A stretch of DNA of 64,000 nucleotides from NCBI RefSeq assembly GCF_040115645.1, contig NW_027096035.1, forward strand, positions 186,001 through 250,000, read 5' to 3'. This DNA is from Euwallacea fornicatus. Taxonomy: Eukaryota > Arthropoda > Insecta > Coleoptera > Curculionidae. Each line of letters starts with the position of its first letter. Position 1 is the stretch's first letter. The translations under genes were made by a program, and so were the position numbers. This document shows, piece by piece, positions 1 through 12,318 of this stretch. The notes below the pieces were generated by a model. The model saw only the letters and a list, made by a program, of their open reading frames with translations. It did not search any database and was not told where the DNA came from.

Positions 1-9
1 TTATCGAGC

Positions 10-22
10 TTCAAAATTTGAA
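10..22. repeat. Dyad 1 of the monomer (example in first monomer)
   Basis: ttcaaa and its reverse complement tttgaa flank a single central base, giving 6-bp arms. The site recurs at this monomer position throughout the array. The cttcaaagt variants change only the central base and keep the dyad; the cttcacaat variants (for example 25695, 28863, 34671, 38367, 57551) break one pair. Conservation of the dyad through variation is suggestive only, because the arms are largely invariant anyway. Confidence 0.85.
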
Positions 23-25
23 AAG

Positions 26-40
26 ACACAAAAGTTGTGT
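26..40. repeat. Dyad 2 of the monomer (example in first monomer)
   Basis: acacaa and ttgtgt are perfect 6-bp inverted arms around aag. A-class monomers (gacac) have 6-bp arms; gtcac classes have 5-bp arms; gttatg classes (C, D, L) lose a central pair. It lies 3 bp after dyad 1, so the first 40 bp of the monomer can form two small adjacent hairpins. Runs of four A at monomer positions 13, 21 and 30 overlap both dyads and could bend the DNA; that is inference. Confidence 0.75.
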
Positions 41-2112
41 GTTTGAGCACTTAAAGTACTATTTTTCATGGAAATTCAACAAGATGCTATCATGATGTGT
101 TGTGACATCTTGAAGATCTCGTCGAGCTGATTAATTTGACACTTTGTTTAACAATCTTGGTCGACAATTCCCGAAGTTATCGAGCTTCAAAATTTGAAAA
201 GACACAAAAGTTGTGTGTTTGAGCACTTAAAGTACTATTTTTCATGGAAATTCAACAAGATGCTATCATGATGTGTTGTGACATCTTGAAGATCTCGTCG
301 AGCTGATTAATTTGACACTTTGTTTAACAATCTTGGTCGACAATTCCCGAAGTTATCGAGCTTCAAAATTTGAAAAGTCACAAAAGTTGTGTGTTTGAGC
401 AATTAGAGTACTGTTTTTCTTGGAAATCCAACAAGATGCAATCATGATGTGTTGTGACATCTTAAAGATCTCGTGGAGCTGATTAATTTGACACTTTGTT
501 TAAGAAATTTGGTCCACAATTCCCGAAGTTATCGAGCTTCAAAATTTGAAAAGTCACAAAAGTTATGTGTTTGAGCACTTAAAGTACTGTTTTTCTTGGA
601 AATCCAACAAGATGCAATCATGATGTGTTGTGACATCTTAAAGATCTCGTGGAGCTGATTAATTTGACACTTTGTTTAAGAAATTTGGTCCACAATTCCC
701 GAAGTTATCGAGCTTCAAAATTTGAAAAGTCACAAAAGTTGTGTGTTTGAGCACTTAAAGTACTATTTTTCATGGAAATTCAACAAGATGCTATCATGAT
801 GTGTTGTGACATCTTGAAGATCTCGTCGAGCTGATTAATTTGACACTTTGTTTAACAATCTTGGTCGACAATTCCCGAAGTTATCGAGCTTCAAAATTTG
901 AAAAGACACAAAAGTTGTGTGTTTGAGCACTTAAAGTACTATTTTTCATGGAAATTCAACAAGATGCTATCATGATGTGTTGTGACATCTTGAAGATCTC
1001 GTCGAGCTGATTAATTTGACACTTTGTTTAACAATCTTGGTCGACAATTCCCGAAGTTATCGAGCTTCAAAATTTGAAAAGACACAAAAGTTGTGTGTTT
1101 GAGCACTTAAAGTACTATTTTTCATGGAAATTCAACAAGATGCTATCATGATGTGTTGTGACATCTTGAAGATCTCGTCGAGCTGATTAATTTGACACTT
1201 TGTTTAACAATCTTGGTCGACAATTCCCGAAGTTATCGAGCTTCAAAATTTGAAAAGTCACAAAAGTTATGTGTTTGAGCACTTAAAGTACTGTTTTTCT
1301 TGGAAATCCAACAAGATGCAATCATGATGTGTTGTGACATCTTAAAGATCTCGTGGAGCTGATTAATTTGACACTTTGTTTAAGAAATTTGGTCCACAAT
1401 TCCCGAAGTTATCGAGCTTCAAAATTTGAAAAGTCACAAAAGTTATGTGTTTGAGCACTTAAAGTACTATTTTTCTTGGAAATGCAACAAGATGCAATCA
1501 TGATGTGTTGTGACATCTTAAAGATCTCGTGGAGCTGATTAATTTGACACTTTGTTTAAGAAATTTGGTCGACAATTCCCGAAGTTATCGAGCTTCAAAA
1601 TTTGAAAAGTCACAAAAGTTATGTGTTTGAGCACTTAAAGTACTATTTTTCTTGGAAATGCAACAAGATGCAATCATGATGTGTTGTGACATCTTGAAGA
1701 TCTCGTCGAGCTGATTAATTTGACACTTTGTTTAACAATCTTGTTCGACAATTCCCGAAGTTATCGAGCTTCAAAATTTGAAAAGACACAAAAGTTGTGT
1801 GTTTGAGCACTTAAAGTACTATTTTTCATGGAAATTCAACAAGATGCTATCATGATGTGTTGTGACATCTTGAAGATCTCGTCGAGCTGATTAATTTGAC
1901 ACTTTGTTTAACAATCTTGGTCGACAATTCCCGAAGTTATCGAGCTTCAAAATTTGAAAAGACACAAAAGTTATGTGTTTGAGCACTTAAAGTACTATTT
2001 TTCTTGGAAATTCGACAAGATGCAATCATGATGTGTTGTGAAATCTTAAAGATCTCGTGGAGCTGATTAATTTGACACTTTGTTTAAGAAATTTGGTCCA
2101 CAATTCCCGAAG

Positions 2113-3168
2113 TTATCGAGCTTCAAAATTTGAAAAGTCACAAAAGTTGTGTGTTTGAGCAATTAAAGTACTGTTTTTCTTGGAAATTCAACAAGATGCA
2201 ATCATGATGTGTTGTGAAATCTTAAAGATCTCGTGGAGCTGATTAATTTGACACTTTGTTTAAGAAATGTGGTCCACAATTCCCGAAGTTATCGAGCTTC
2301 AAAATTTGAAAAGTCACAAAAGTTATGTGTTTGAGCACTTAAAGTACTGTTTTTCTTGGAAATCCAACAAGATGCAATCATGATGTGTTGTGACATCTTA
2401 AAGATCTCGTGGAGCTGATTAATTTGACACTTTGTTTAAGAAATTTGGTCCACAATTCCCGAAGTTATCGAGCTTCAAAATTTGAAAAGTCACAAAAGTT
2501 GTGTGTTTGAGCACTTAAAGTACTATTTTTCATGGAAATTCAACAAGATGCTATCATGATGTGTTGTGACATCTTGAAGATCTCGTCGAGCTGATTAATT
2601 TGACACTTTGTTTAACAATCTTGGTCGACAATTCCCGAAGTTATCGAGCTTCAAAATTTGAAAAGACACAAAAGTTGTGTGTTTGAGCACTTAAAGTACT
2701 ATTTTTCATGGAAATTCAACAAGATGCTATCATGATGTGTTGTGACATCTTGAAGATCTCGTCGAGCTGATTAATTTGACACTTTGTTTAACAATCTTGG
2801 TCGACAATTCCCGAAGTTATCGAGCTTCAAAATTTGAAAAGACACAAAAGTTGTGTGTTTGAGCACTTAAAGTACTATTTTTCTTGGAAATTCAACAAGA
2901 TGCAATCATGATGTGTTGTGAAATCTTAAAGATCTCGTCGAGCTGATTAATTTGACACTTTGTTTAAGAAATTTGGTCGACAATTCCCGAAGTTATCGAG
3001 CTTCAAAATTTGAAAAGTCACAAAAGTTATGTGTTTGAGCACTTAAAGTACTATTTTTCTTGGAAATTCGACAAGATGCAATCATGATGTGTTGTGAAAT
3101 CTTAAAGATCTCGTGGAGCTGATTAATTTGACACTTTGTTTAACAAATTTGGTCCTCATTTGCCGAAG
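2113..3168. repeat. Six-monomer block, copy 1 (B* C A' A F E)
   Basis: The order is B* with the rare aagaaatgt end, C, A', A, F (gacac, ttcaac, gaaatc, gtcgag) and E ending in ggtcctcatttgcc. The same order returns 2288 bp (13 monomers) downstream at 4401-5456. Markers aagaaatgt (2261 region and 4549 region) and ggtcctc (3151 and 5439) are both exactly 2288 bp apart. The seven monomers between the copies (3169-4400) are E, C, F with gtttcaaag, D, A, A, A. Confidence 0.85.
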
Positions 3169-4400
3169 TTATCGAGCTTCAAAATTTGAAAAGTCACAAA
3201 AGTTGTGTGTTTGAGCACTTAAAGTACTATTTTTCTTGGAAATTCGACAAGATGCAATCATGATGTGTTGTGACATCTTAAAGATCTCGTGGAGCTGATT
3301 AATTTGACACTTTGTTTAAGAAATTTGGTCCACAATTCCCGAAGTTATCGAGCTTCAAAATTTGAAAAGTCACAAAAGTTATGTGTTTGAGCACTTAAAG
3401 TACTGTTTTTCTTGGAAATCCAACAAGATGCAATCATGATGTGTTGTGACATCTTAAAGATCTCGTGGAGCTGATTAATTTGACACTTTGTTTAAGAAAT
3501 TTGGTCGACAATTCCCGAAGTTATCGAGTTTCAAAGTTTGAAAAGTCACAAAAGTTGTGTGTTTGAGCACTTAAAGTACTATTTTTCTTGGAAATTCAAC
3601 AAGATGCAATCATGATGTGTTGTGAAATCTTAAAGATCTCGTCGAGCTGATTAATTTGACACTTTGTTTAAGAAATTTGGTCGACAATTCCCGAAGTTAT
3701 CGAGCTTCAAAATTTGAAAAGTCACAAAAGTTATGTGTTTGAGCACTTAAAGTACTATTTTTCTTGGAAATGCAACAAGATGCAATCATGATGTGTTGTG
3801 ACATCTTGAAGATCTCGTCGAGCTGATTAATTTGACACTTTGTTTAACAATCTTGGTCGACAATTCCCGAAGTTATCGAGCTTCAAAATTTGAAAAGACA
3901 CAAAAGTTGTGTGTTTGAGCACTTAAAGTACTATTTTTCATGGAAATTCAACAAGATGCTATCATGATGTGTTGTGACATCTTGAAGATCTCGTCGAGCT
4001 GATTAATTTGACACTTTGTTTAACAATCTTGGTCGACAATTCCCGAAGTTATCGAGCTTCAAAATTTGAAAAGACACAAAAGTTGTGTGTTTGAGCACTT
4101 AAAGTACTATTTTTCATGGAAATTCAACAAGATGCTATCATGATGTGTTGTGACATCTTGAAGATCTCGTCGAGCTGATTAATTTGACACTTTGTTTAAC
4201 AATCTTGGTCGACAATTCCCGAAGTTATCGAGCTTCAAAATTTGAAAAGACACAAAAGTTGTGTGTTTGAGCACTTAAAGTACTATTTTTCATGGAAATT
4301 CAACAAGATGCTATCATGATGTGTTGTGACATCTTGAAGATCTCGTCGAGCTGATTAATTTGACACTTTGTTTAACAATCTTGGTCCACAATTCCCGAAG

Positions 4401-5456
4401 TTATCGAGCTTCAAAATTTGAAAAGTCACAAAAGTTGGGTGTTTGAGCAATTAAAGTACTGTTTTTCTTGGAAATTCAACAAGATGCAATCATGATGTGT
4501 TGTGAAATCTTAAAGATCTCGTGGAGCTGATTAATTTGACACTTTGTTTAAGAAATGTGGTCCACAATTCCCGAAGTTATCGAGCTTCAAAATTTGAAAA
4601 GTCACAAAAGTTATGTGTTTGAGCACTTAAAGTACTGTTTTTCTTGGAAATCCAACAAGATGCAATCATGATGTGTTGTGACATCTTAAAGATCTCGTGG
4701 AGCTGATTAATTTGACACTTTGTTTAAGAAATTTGGTCCACAATTCCCGAAGTTATCGAGCTTCAAAATTTGAAAAGTCACAAAAGTTGTGTGTTTGAGC
4801 ACTTAAAGTACTATTTTTCATGGAAATTCAACAAGATGCTATCATGATGTGTTGTGACATCTTGAAGATCTCGTCGAGCTGATTAATTTGACACTTTGTT
4901 TAACAATCTTGGTCGACAATTCCCGAAGTTATCGAGCTTCAAAATTTGAAAAGACACAAAAGTTGTGTGTTTGAGCACTTAAAGTACTATTTTTCATGGA
5001 AATTCAACAAGATGCTATCATGATGTGTTGTGACATCTTGAAGATCTCGTCGAGCTGATTAATTTGACACTTTGTTTAACAATCTTGGTCGACAATTCCC
5101 GAAGTTATCGAGCTTCAAAATTTGAAAAGACACAAAAGTTGTGTGTTTGAGCACTTAAAGTACTATTTTTCTTGGAAATTCAACAAGATGCAATCATGAT
5201 GTGTTGTGAAATCTTAAAGATCTCGTCGAGCTGATTAATTTGACACTTTGTTTAAGAAATTTGGTCGACAATTCCCGAAGTTATCGAGCTTCAAAATTTG
5301 AAAAGTCACAAAAGTTATGTGTTTGAGCACTTAAAGTACTATTTTTCTTGGAAATTCGACAAGATGCAATCATGATGTGTTGTGAAATCTTAAAGATCTC
5401 GTGGAGCTGATTAATTTGACACTTTGTTTAACAAATTTGGTCCTCATTTGCCGAAG
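4401..5456. repeat. Six-monomer block, copy 2
   Basis: This repeats 2113-3168 monomer by monomer. Its first monomer has a private gttgggtg where the other B* copies have gttgtgtg (near 4438), so that change came after the duplication. From 4577 the block is also part of a larger 21-monomer duplication. Confidence 0.85.
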
Positions 5457-8272
5457 TTATCGAGCTTCAAAATTTGAAAAGTCACAAAAGTTATGTGTTT
5501 GAGCACTTAAAGTACTATTTTTCTTGGAAATGCAACAAGATGCAATCATGATGTGTTGTGACATCTTAAAGATCTCGTGGAGCTGATTAATTTGACACTT
5601 TGTTTAAGAAATTTGGTCGACAATTCCCGAAGTTATCGAGCTTCAAAATTTGAAAAGTCACAAAAGTTATGTGTTTGAGCACTTAAAGTACTATTTTTCT
5701 TGGAAATGCAACAAGATGCAATCATGATGTGTTGTGACATCTTGAAGATCTCGTCGAGCTGATTAATTTGACACTTTGTTTAACAATCTTGTTCGACAAT
5801 TCCCGAAGTTATCGAGCTTCAAAATTTGAAAAGACACAAAAGTTGTGTGTTTGAGCACTTAAAGTACTATTTTTCATGGAAATTCAACAAGATGCTATCA
5901 TGATGTGTTGTGACATCTTGAAGATCTCGTCGAGCTGATTAATTTGACACTTTGTTTAACAATCTTGGTCGACAATTCCCGAAGTTATCGAGCTTCAAAA
6001 TTTGAAAAGACACAAAAGTTGTGTGTTTGAGCACTTAAAGTACTATTTTTCATGGAAATTCAACAAGATGCTATCATGATGTGTTGTGACATCTTGAAGA
6101 TCTCGTCGAGCTGATTAATTTGACACTTTGTTTAACAATCTTGGTCGACAATTCCCGAAGTTATCGAGCTTCAAAATTTGAAAAGACACAAAAGTTGTGT
6201 GTTTGAGCACTTAAAGTACTATTTTTCATGGAAATTCAACAAGATGCTATCATGATGTGTTGTGACATCTTGAAGATCTCGTCGAGCTGATTAATTTGAC
6301 ACTTTGTTTAACAATCTTGGTCGACAATTCCCGAAGTTATCGAGCTTCAAAATTTGAAAAGACACAAAAGTTGTGTGTTTGAGCACTTAAAGTACTATTT
6401 TTCATGGAAATTCAACAAGATGCAATCATGATGTGTTGTGACATCTTAAAGATCTCGTGGAGCTGATTAATTTGACACTTTGTTTAAGAAATTTGGTCGA
6501 CAATTCCCGAAGTTATCGAGCTTCAAAATTTGAAAAGTCACAAAAGTTATGTGTTTGAGCACTTAAAGTACTATTTTTCTTGGAAATGCAACAAGATGCA
6601 ATCATGATGTGTTGTGACATCTTGAAGATCTCGTCGAGCTGATTAATTTGACACTTTGTTTAACAATCTTGGTCGACAATTCCCGAAGTTATCGAGCTTC
6701 AAAATTTGAAAAGACACAAAAGTTGTGTGTTTGAGCACTTAAAGTACTATTTTTCATGGAAATTCAACAAGATGCTATCATGATGTGTTGTGACATCTTG
6801 AAGATCTCGTCGAGCTGATTAATTTGACACTTTGTTTAACAATCTTGGTCGACAATTCCCGAAGTTATCGAGCTTCAAAATTTGAAAAGACACAAAAGTT
6901 GTGTGTTTGAGCACTTAAAGTACTATTTTTCATGGAAATTCAACAAGATGCTATCATGATGTGTTGTGACATCTTGAAGATCTCGTCGAGCTGATTAATT
7001 TGACACTTTGTTTAACAATCTTGGTCGACAATTCCCGAAGTTATCGAGCTTCAAAATTTGAAAAGACACAAAAGTTGTGTGTTTGAGCACTTAAAGTACT
7101 ATTTTTCATGGAAATTCAACAAGATGCTATCATGATGTGTTGTGACATCTTGAAGATCTCGTCGAGCTGATTAATTTGACACTTTGTTTAACAATCTTGG
7201 TCCACAATTCCCGAAGTTATCGAGCTTCAAAATTTGAAAAGTCACAAAAGTTATGTGTTTGAGCACTTAAAGTACTATTTTTCTTGGAAATGCAACAAGA
7301 TGCAATCATGATGTGTTGTGACATCTTGAAGATCTCGTCGAGCTGATTAATTTGACACTTTGTTTAACAATCTTGGTCGACAATTCCCGAAGTTATCGAG
7401 CTTCAAAATTTGAAAAGACACAAAAGTTGTGTGTTTGAGCACTTAAAGTACTATTTTTCTTGGAAATGCAACAAGATGCAATCATGATGTGTTGTGACAT
7501 CTTGAAGATCTCGTCGAGCTGATTAATTTGACACTTTGTTTAACAATCTTGTTCGACAATTCCCGAAGTTATCGAGCTTCAAAATTTGAAAAGACACAAA
7601 AGTTGTGTGTTTGAGCACTTAAAGTACTATTTTTCATGGAAATTCAACAAGATGCTATCATGATGTGTTGTGACATCTTGAAGATCTCGTCGAGCTGATT
7701 AATTTGACACTTTGTTTAACAATCTTGGTCGACAATTCCCGAAGTTATCGAGCTTCAAAATTTGAAAAGACACAAAAGTTATGTGTTTGAGCACTTAAAG
7801 TACTATTTTTCTTGGAAATTCGACAAGATGCAATCATGATGTGTTGTGAAATCTTAAAGATCTCGTGGAGCTGATTAATTTGACACTTTGTTTAAGAAAT
7901 TTGGTCCACAATTCCCGAAGTTATCGAGCTTCAAAATTTGAAAAGTCACAAAAGTTGTGTGTTTGAGCAATTAAAGTACTGTTTTTCTTGGAAATTCAAC
8001 AAGATGCAATCATGATGTGTTGTGAAATCTTAAAGATCTCGTGGAGCTGATTAATTTGACACTTTGTTTAAGAAATGTGGTCCACAATTCCCGAAGTTAT
8101 CGAGCTTCAAAATTTGAAAAGTCACAAAAGTTATGTGTTTGAGCACTTAAAGTACTATTTTTCTTGGAAATGCAACAAGATGCAATCATGATGTGTTGTG
8201 ACATCTTAAAGATCTCGTGGAGCTGATTAATTTGACACTTTGTTTAAGAAATTTGGTCGACAATTCCCGAAG
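4577..8272. repeat. 21-monomer (3696-bp) duplicated block, copy 1
   Basis: Monomer order is C A' A F E D D A A A Ah D A A A D Ad A E B* D. The same 21-monomer order occupies 13551-17246. Ah (6337) is an A/D hybrid: A-like to catgg and ttcaac, then caatc, ttaaag, gtgg. Ad (7393) is gacac and gttgtg joined to cttgg and tgcaac, ending in gttcgac. Such rare monomers in the same places make independent origin unlikely. The offset is 51 monomers, less the 2 bp lost at 10913-11086. Confidence 0.88.
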
Positions 8273-9856
8273 TTATCGAGCTTCAAAATTTGAAAAGTCA
8301 CAAAAGTTGTGTGTTTGAGCACTTAAAGTACTATTTTTCATGGAAATTCAACAAGATGCTATCATGATGTGTTGTGACATCTTGAAGATCTCGTCGAGCT
8401 GATTAATTTGACACTTTGTTTAACAATCTTGGTCGACAATTCCCGAAGTTATCGAGCTTCAAAATTTGAAAAGACACAAAAGTTGTGTGTTTGAGCACTT
8501 AAAGTACTATTTTTCATGGAAATTCAACAAGATGCTATCATGATGTGTTGTGACATCTTGAAGATCTCGTCGAGCTGATTAATTTGACACTTTGTTTAAC
8601 AATCTTGGTCGACAATTCCCGAAGTTATCGAGCTTCAAAATTTGAAAAGACACAAAAGTTGTGTGTTTGAGCACTTAAAGTACTATTTTTCATGGAAATT
8701 CAACAAGATGCTATCATGATGTGTTGTGACATCTTGAAGATCTCGTCGAGCTGATTAATTTGACACTTTGTTTAACAATCTTGGTCGACAATTCCCGAAG
8801 TTATCGAGCTTCAAAATTTGAAAAGTCACAAAAGTTGTGTGTTTGAGCAATTAAAGTACTGTTTTTCTTGGAAATCCAACAAGATGCAATCATGATGTGT
8901 TGTGACATCTTAAAGATCTCGTGGAGCTGATTAATTTGACACTTTGTTTAAGAAATTTGGTCCACAATTCCCGAAGTTATCGAGCTTCAAAATTTGAAAA
9001 GTCACAAAAGTTATGTGTTTGAGCACTTAAAGTACTGTTTTTCTTGGAAATCCAACAAGATGCAATCATGATGTGTTGTGACATCTTAAAGATCTCGTGG
9101 AGCTGATTAATTTGACACTTTGTTTAAGAAATTTGGTCCACAATTCCCGAAGTTATCGAGCTTCAAAATTTGAAAAGTCACAAAAGTTGTGTGTTTGAGC
9201 ACTTAAAGTACTATTTTTCATGGAAATTCAACAAGATGCTATCATGATGTGTTGTGACATCTTGAAGATCTCGTCGAGCTGATTAATTTGACACTTTGTT
9301 TAACAATCTTGGTCGACAATTCCCGAAGTTATCGAGCTTCAAAATTTGAAAAGACACAAAAGTTGTGTGTTTGAGCACTTAAAGTACTATTTTTCATGGA
9401 AATTCAACAAGATGCTATCATGATGTGTTGTGACATCTTGAAGATCTCGTCGAGCTGATTAATTTGACACTTTGTTTAACAATCTTGGTCGACAATTCCC
9501 GAAGTTATCGAGCTTCAAAATTTGAAAAGACACAAAAGTTGTGTGTTTGAGCACTTAAAGTACTATTTTTCATGGAAATTCAACAAGATGCTATCATGAT
9601 GTGTTGTGACATCTTGAAGATCTCGTCGAGCTGATTAATTTGACACTTTGTTTAACAATCTTGGTCGACAATTCCCGAAGTTATCGAGCTTCAAAATTTG
9701 AAAAGACACAAAAGTTGTGTGTTTGAGCACTTAAAGTACTATTTTTCATGGAAATTCAACAAGATGCTATCATGATGTGTTGTGACATCTTGAAGATCTC
9801 GTCGAGCTGATTAATTTGACACTTTGTTTAACAATCTTGGTCGACAATTCCCGAAG
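7393..9856. repeat. 14-monomer (2464-bp) tandem HOR, copy 1
   Basis: Order Ad A E B* D A' A A B C A' A A A. The immediately adjacent 9857-12318 repeats it. Markers gttcgac (7549 and 10013) and aagaaatgt (8069 and 10533) are each 2464 bp apart. Its first five monomers are also the last five of the 21-monomer block, so the two duplications overlap and were separate events. Confidence 0.87.
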
Positions 9857-12318
9857 TTATCGAGCTTCAAAATTTGAAAAGACACAAAAGTTGTGTGTTT
9901 GAGCACTTAAAGTACTATTTTTCTTGGAAATGCAACAAGATGCAATCATGATGTGTTGTGACATCTTGAAGATCTCGTCGAGCTGATTAATTTGACACTT
10001 TGTTTAACAATCTTGTTCGACAATTCCCGAAGTTATCGAGCTTCAAAATTTGAAAAGACACAAAAGTTGTGTGTTTGAGCACTTAAAGTACTATTTTTCA
10101 TGGAAATTCAACAAGATGCTATCATGATGTGTTGTGACATCTTGAAGATCTCGTCGAGCTGATTAATTTGACACTTTGTTTAACAATCTTGGTCGACAAT
10201 TCCCGAAGTTATCGAGCTTCAAAATTTGAAAAGACACAAAAGTTATGTGTTTGAGCACTTAAAGTACTATTTTTCTTGGAAATTCGACAAGATGCAATCA
10301 TGATGTGTTGTGAAATCTTAAAGATCTCGTGGAGCTGATTAATTTGACACTTTGTTTAAGAAATTTGGTCCACAATTCCCGAAGTTATCGAGCTTCAAAA
10401 TTTGAAAAGTCACAAAAGTTGTGTGTTTGAGCAATTAAAGTACTGTTTTTCTTGGAAATTCAACAAGATGCAATCATGATGTGTTGTGAAATCTTAAAGA
10501 TCTCGTGGAGCTGATTAATTTGACACTTTGTTTAAGAAATGTGGTCCACAATTCCCGAAGTTATCGAGCTTCAAAATTTGAAAAGTCACAAAAGTTATGT
10601 GTTTGAGCACTTAAAGTACTATTTTTCTTGGAAATGCAACAAGATGCAATCATGATGTGTTGTGACATCTTAAAGATCTCGTGGAGCTGATTAATTTGAC
10701 ACTTTGTTTAAGAAATTTGGTCGACAATTCCCGAAGTTATCGAGCTTCAAAATTTGAAAAGTCACAAAAGTTGTGTGTTTGAGCACTTAAAGTACTATTT
10801 TTCATGGAAATTCAACAAGATGCTATCATGATGTGTTGTGACATCTTGAAGATCTCGTCGAGCTGATTAATTTGACACTTTGTTTAACAATCTTGGTCGA
10901 CAATTCCCGAAGTTATCGAGCTTCAAAATTTGAAGACACAAAAGTTGTGTGTTTGAGCACTTAAAGTACTATTTTTCATGGAAATTCAACAAGATGCTAT
11001 CATGATGTGTTGTGACATCTTGAAGATCTCGTCGAGCTGATTAATTTGACACTTTGTTTAACAATCTTGGTCGACAATTCCCGAAGTTATCGAGCTTCAA
11101 AATTTGAAAAGACACAAAAGTTGTGTGTTTGAGCACTTAAAGTACTATTTTTCATGGAAATTCAACAAGATGCTATCATGATGTGTTGTGACATCTTGAA
11201 GATCTCGTCGAGCTGATTAATTTGACACTTTGTTTAACAATCTTGGTCGACAATTCCCGAAGTTATCGAGCTTCAAAATTTGAAAAGTCACAAAAGTTGT
11301 GTGTTTGAGCAATTAAAGTACTGTTTTTCTTGGAAATCCAACAAGATGCAATCATGATGTGTTGTGACATCTTAAAGATCTCGTGGAGCTGATTAATTTG
11401 ACACTTTGTTTAAGAAATTTGGTCCACAATTCCCGAAGTTATCGAGCTTCAAAATTTGAAAAGTCACAAAAGTTATGTGTTTGAGCACTTAAAGTACTGT
11501 TTTTCTTGGAAATCCAACAAGATGCAATCATGATGTGTTGTGACATCTTAAAGATCTCGTGGAGCTGATTAATTTGACACTTTGTTTAAGAAATTTGGTC
11601 CACAATTCCCGAAGTTATCGAGCTTCAAAATTTGAAAAGTCACAAAAGTTGTGTGTTTGAGCACTTAAAGTACTATTTTTCATGGAAATTCAACAAGATG
11701 CTATCATGATGTGTTGTGACATCTTGAAGATCTCGTCGAGCTGATTAATTTGACACTTTGTTTAACAATCTTGGTCGACAATTCCCGAAGTTATCGAGCT
11801 TCAAAATTTGAAAAGTCACAAAAGTTGTGTGTTTGAGCACTTAAAGTACTATTTTTCATGGAAATTCAACAAGATGCTATCATGATGTGTTGTGACATCT
11901 TGAAGATCTCGTCGAGCTGATTAATTTGACACTTTGTTTAACAATCTTGGTCGACAATTCCCGAAGTTATCGAGCTTCAAAATTTGAAAAGACACAAAAG
12001 TTGTGTGTTTGAGCACTTAAAGTACTATTTTTCATGGAAATTCAACAAGATGCTATCATGATGTGTTGTGACATCTTGAAGATCTCGTCGAGCTGATTAA
12101 TTTGACACTTTGTTTAACAATCTTGGTCGACAATTCCCGAAGTTATCGAGCTTCAAAATTTGAAAAGACACAAAAGTTGTGTGTTTGAGCACTTAAAGTA
12201 CTATTTTTCATGGAAATTCAACAAGATGCTATCATGATGTGTTGTGACATCTTGAAGATCTCGTCGAGCTGATTAATTTGACACTTTGTTTAACAATCTT
12301 GGTCGACAATTCCCGAAG
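9857..12318. repeat. 14-monomer tandem HOR, copy 2 (2 bp short)
   Basis: Same 14-monomer order as 7393-9856. Two private changes distinguish it: the 2-bp deletion in the monomer at 10913, and gtcac in place of gacac in the monomer at 11791 (A' for A). Both are absent from copy 1, so they arose after the duplication or by later local conversion. Confidence 0.87.
10913..11086. repeat. 174-bp monomer with the only length change in the window
   Basis: An A-class monomer in which tttgaaaagac is reduced to tttgaagac near 10930-10936, a 2-bp loss in an A-run. It moves the lattice from 1+176n to 11087+176n. No other net indel is seen across the remaining 300 monomers. The loss touches the right arm flank of dyad 1. 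It could be biological slippage or a homopolymer consensus error. Confidence 0.92.

Larger units (their letters stand above)
1..2112. repeat. Left-edge monomers: A A B C A' A A C D D A E
   Basis: Twelve monomers enter the window mid-array. A and B/C groups alternate in the order that recurs further right (for example B C A' A A). The monomer at 353 has a private a-to-g change (aattagag near 406). The monomer at 1585 ends in cttgttcgac, a substitution otherwise found only in the duplicated blocks to the right (5789, 7549, 10013, 14763, 16523, 18635, 20395). The monomer at 1937 joins an A-like gacac to gttatg and ttcgac, a combination that recurs at 7745, 10209, 16719 and 18831. Confidence 0.85.
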
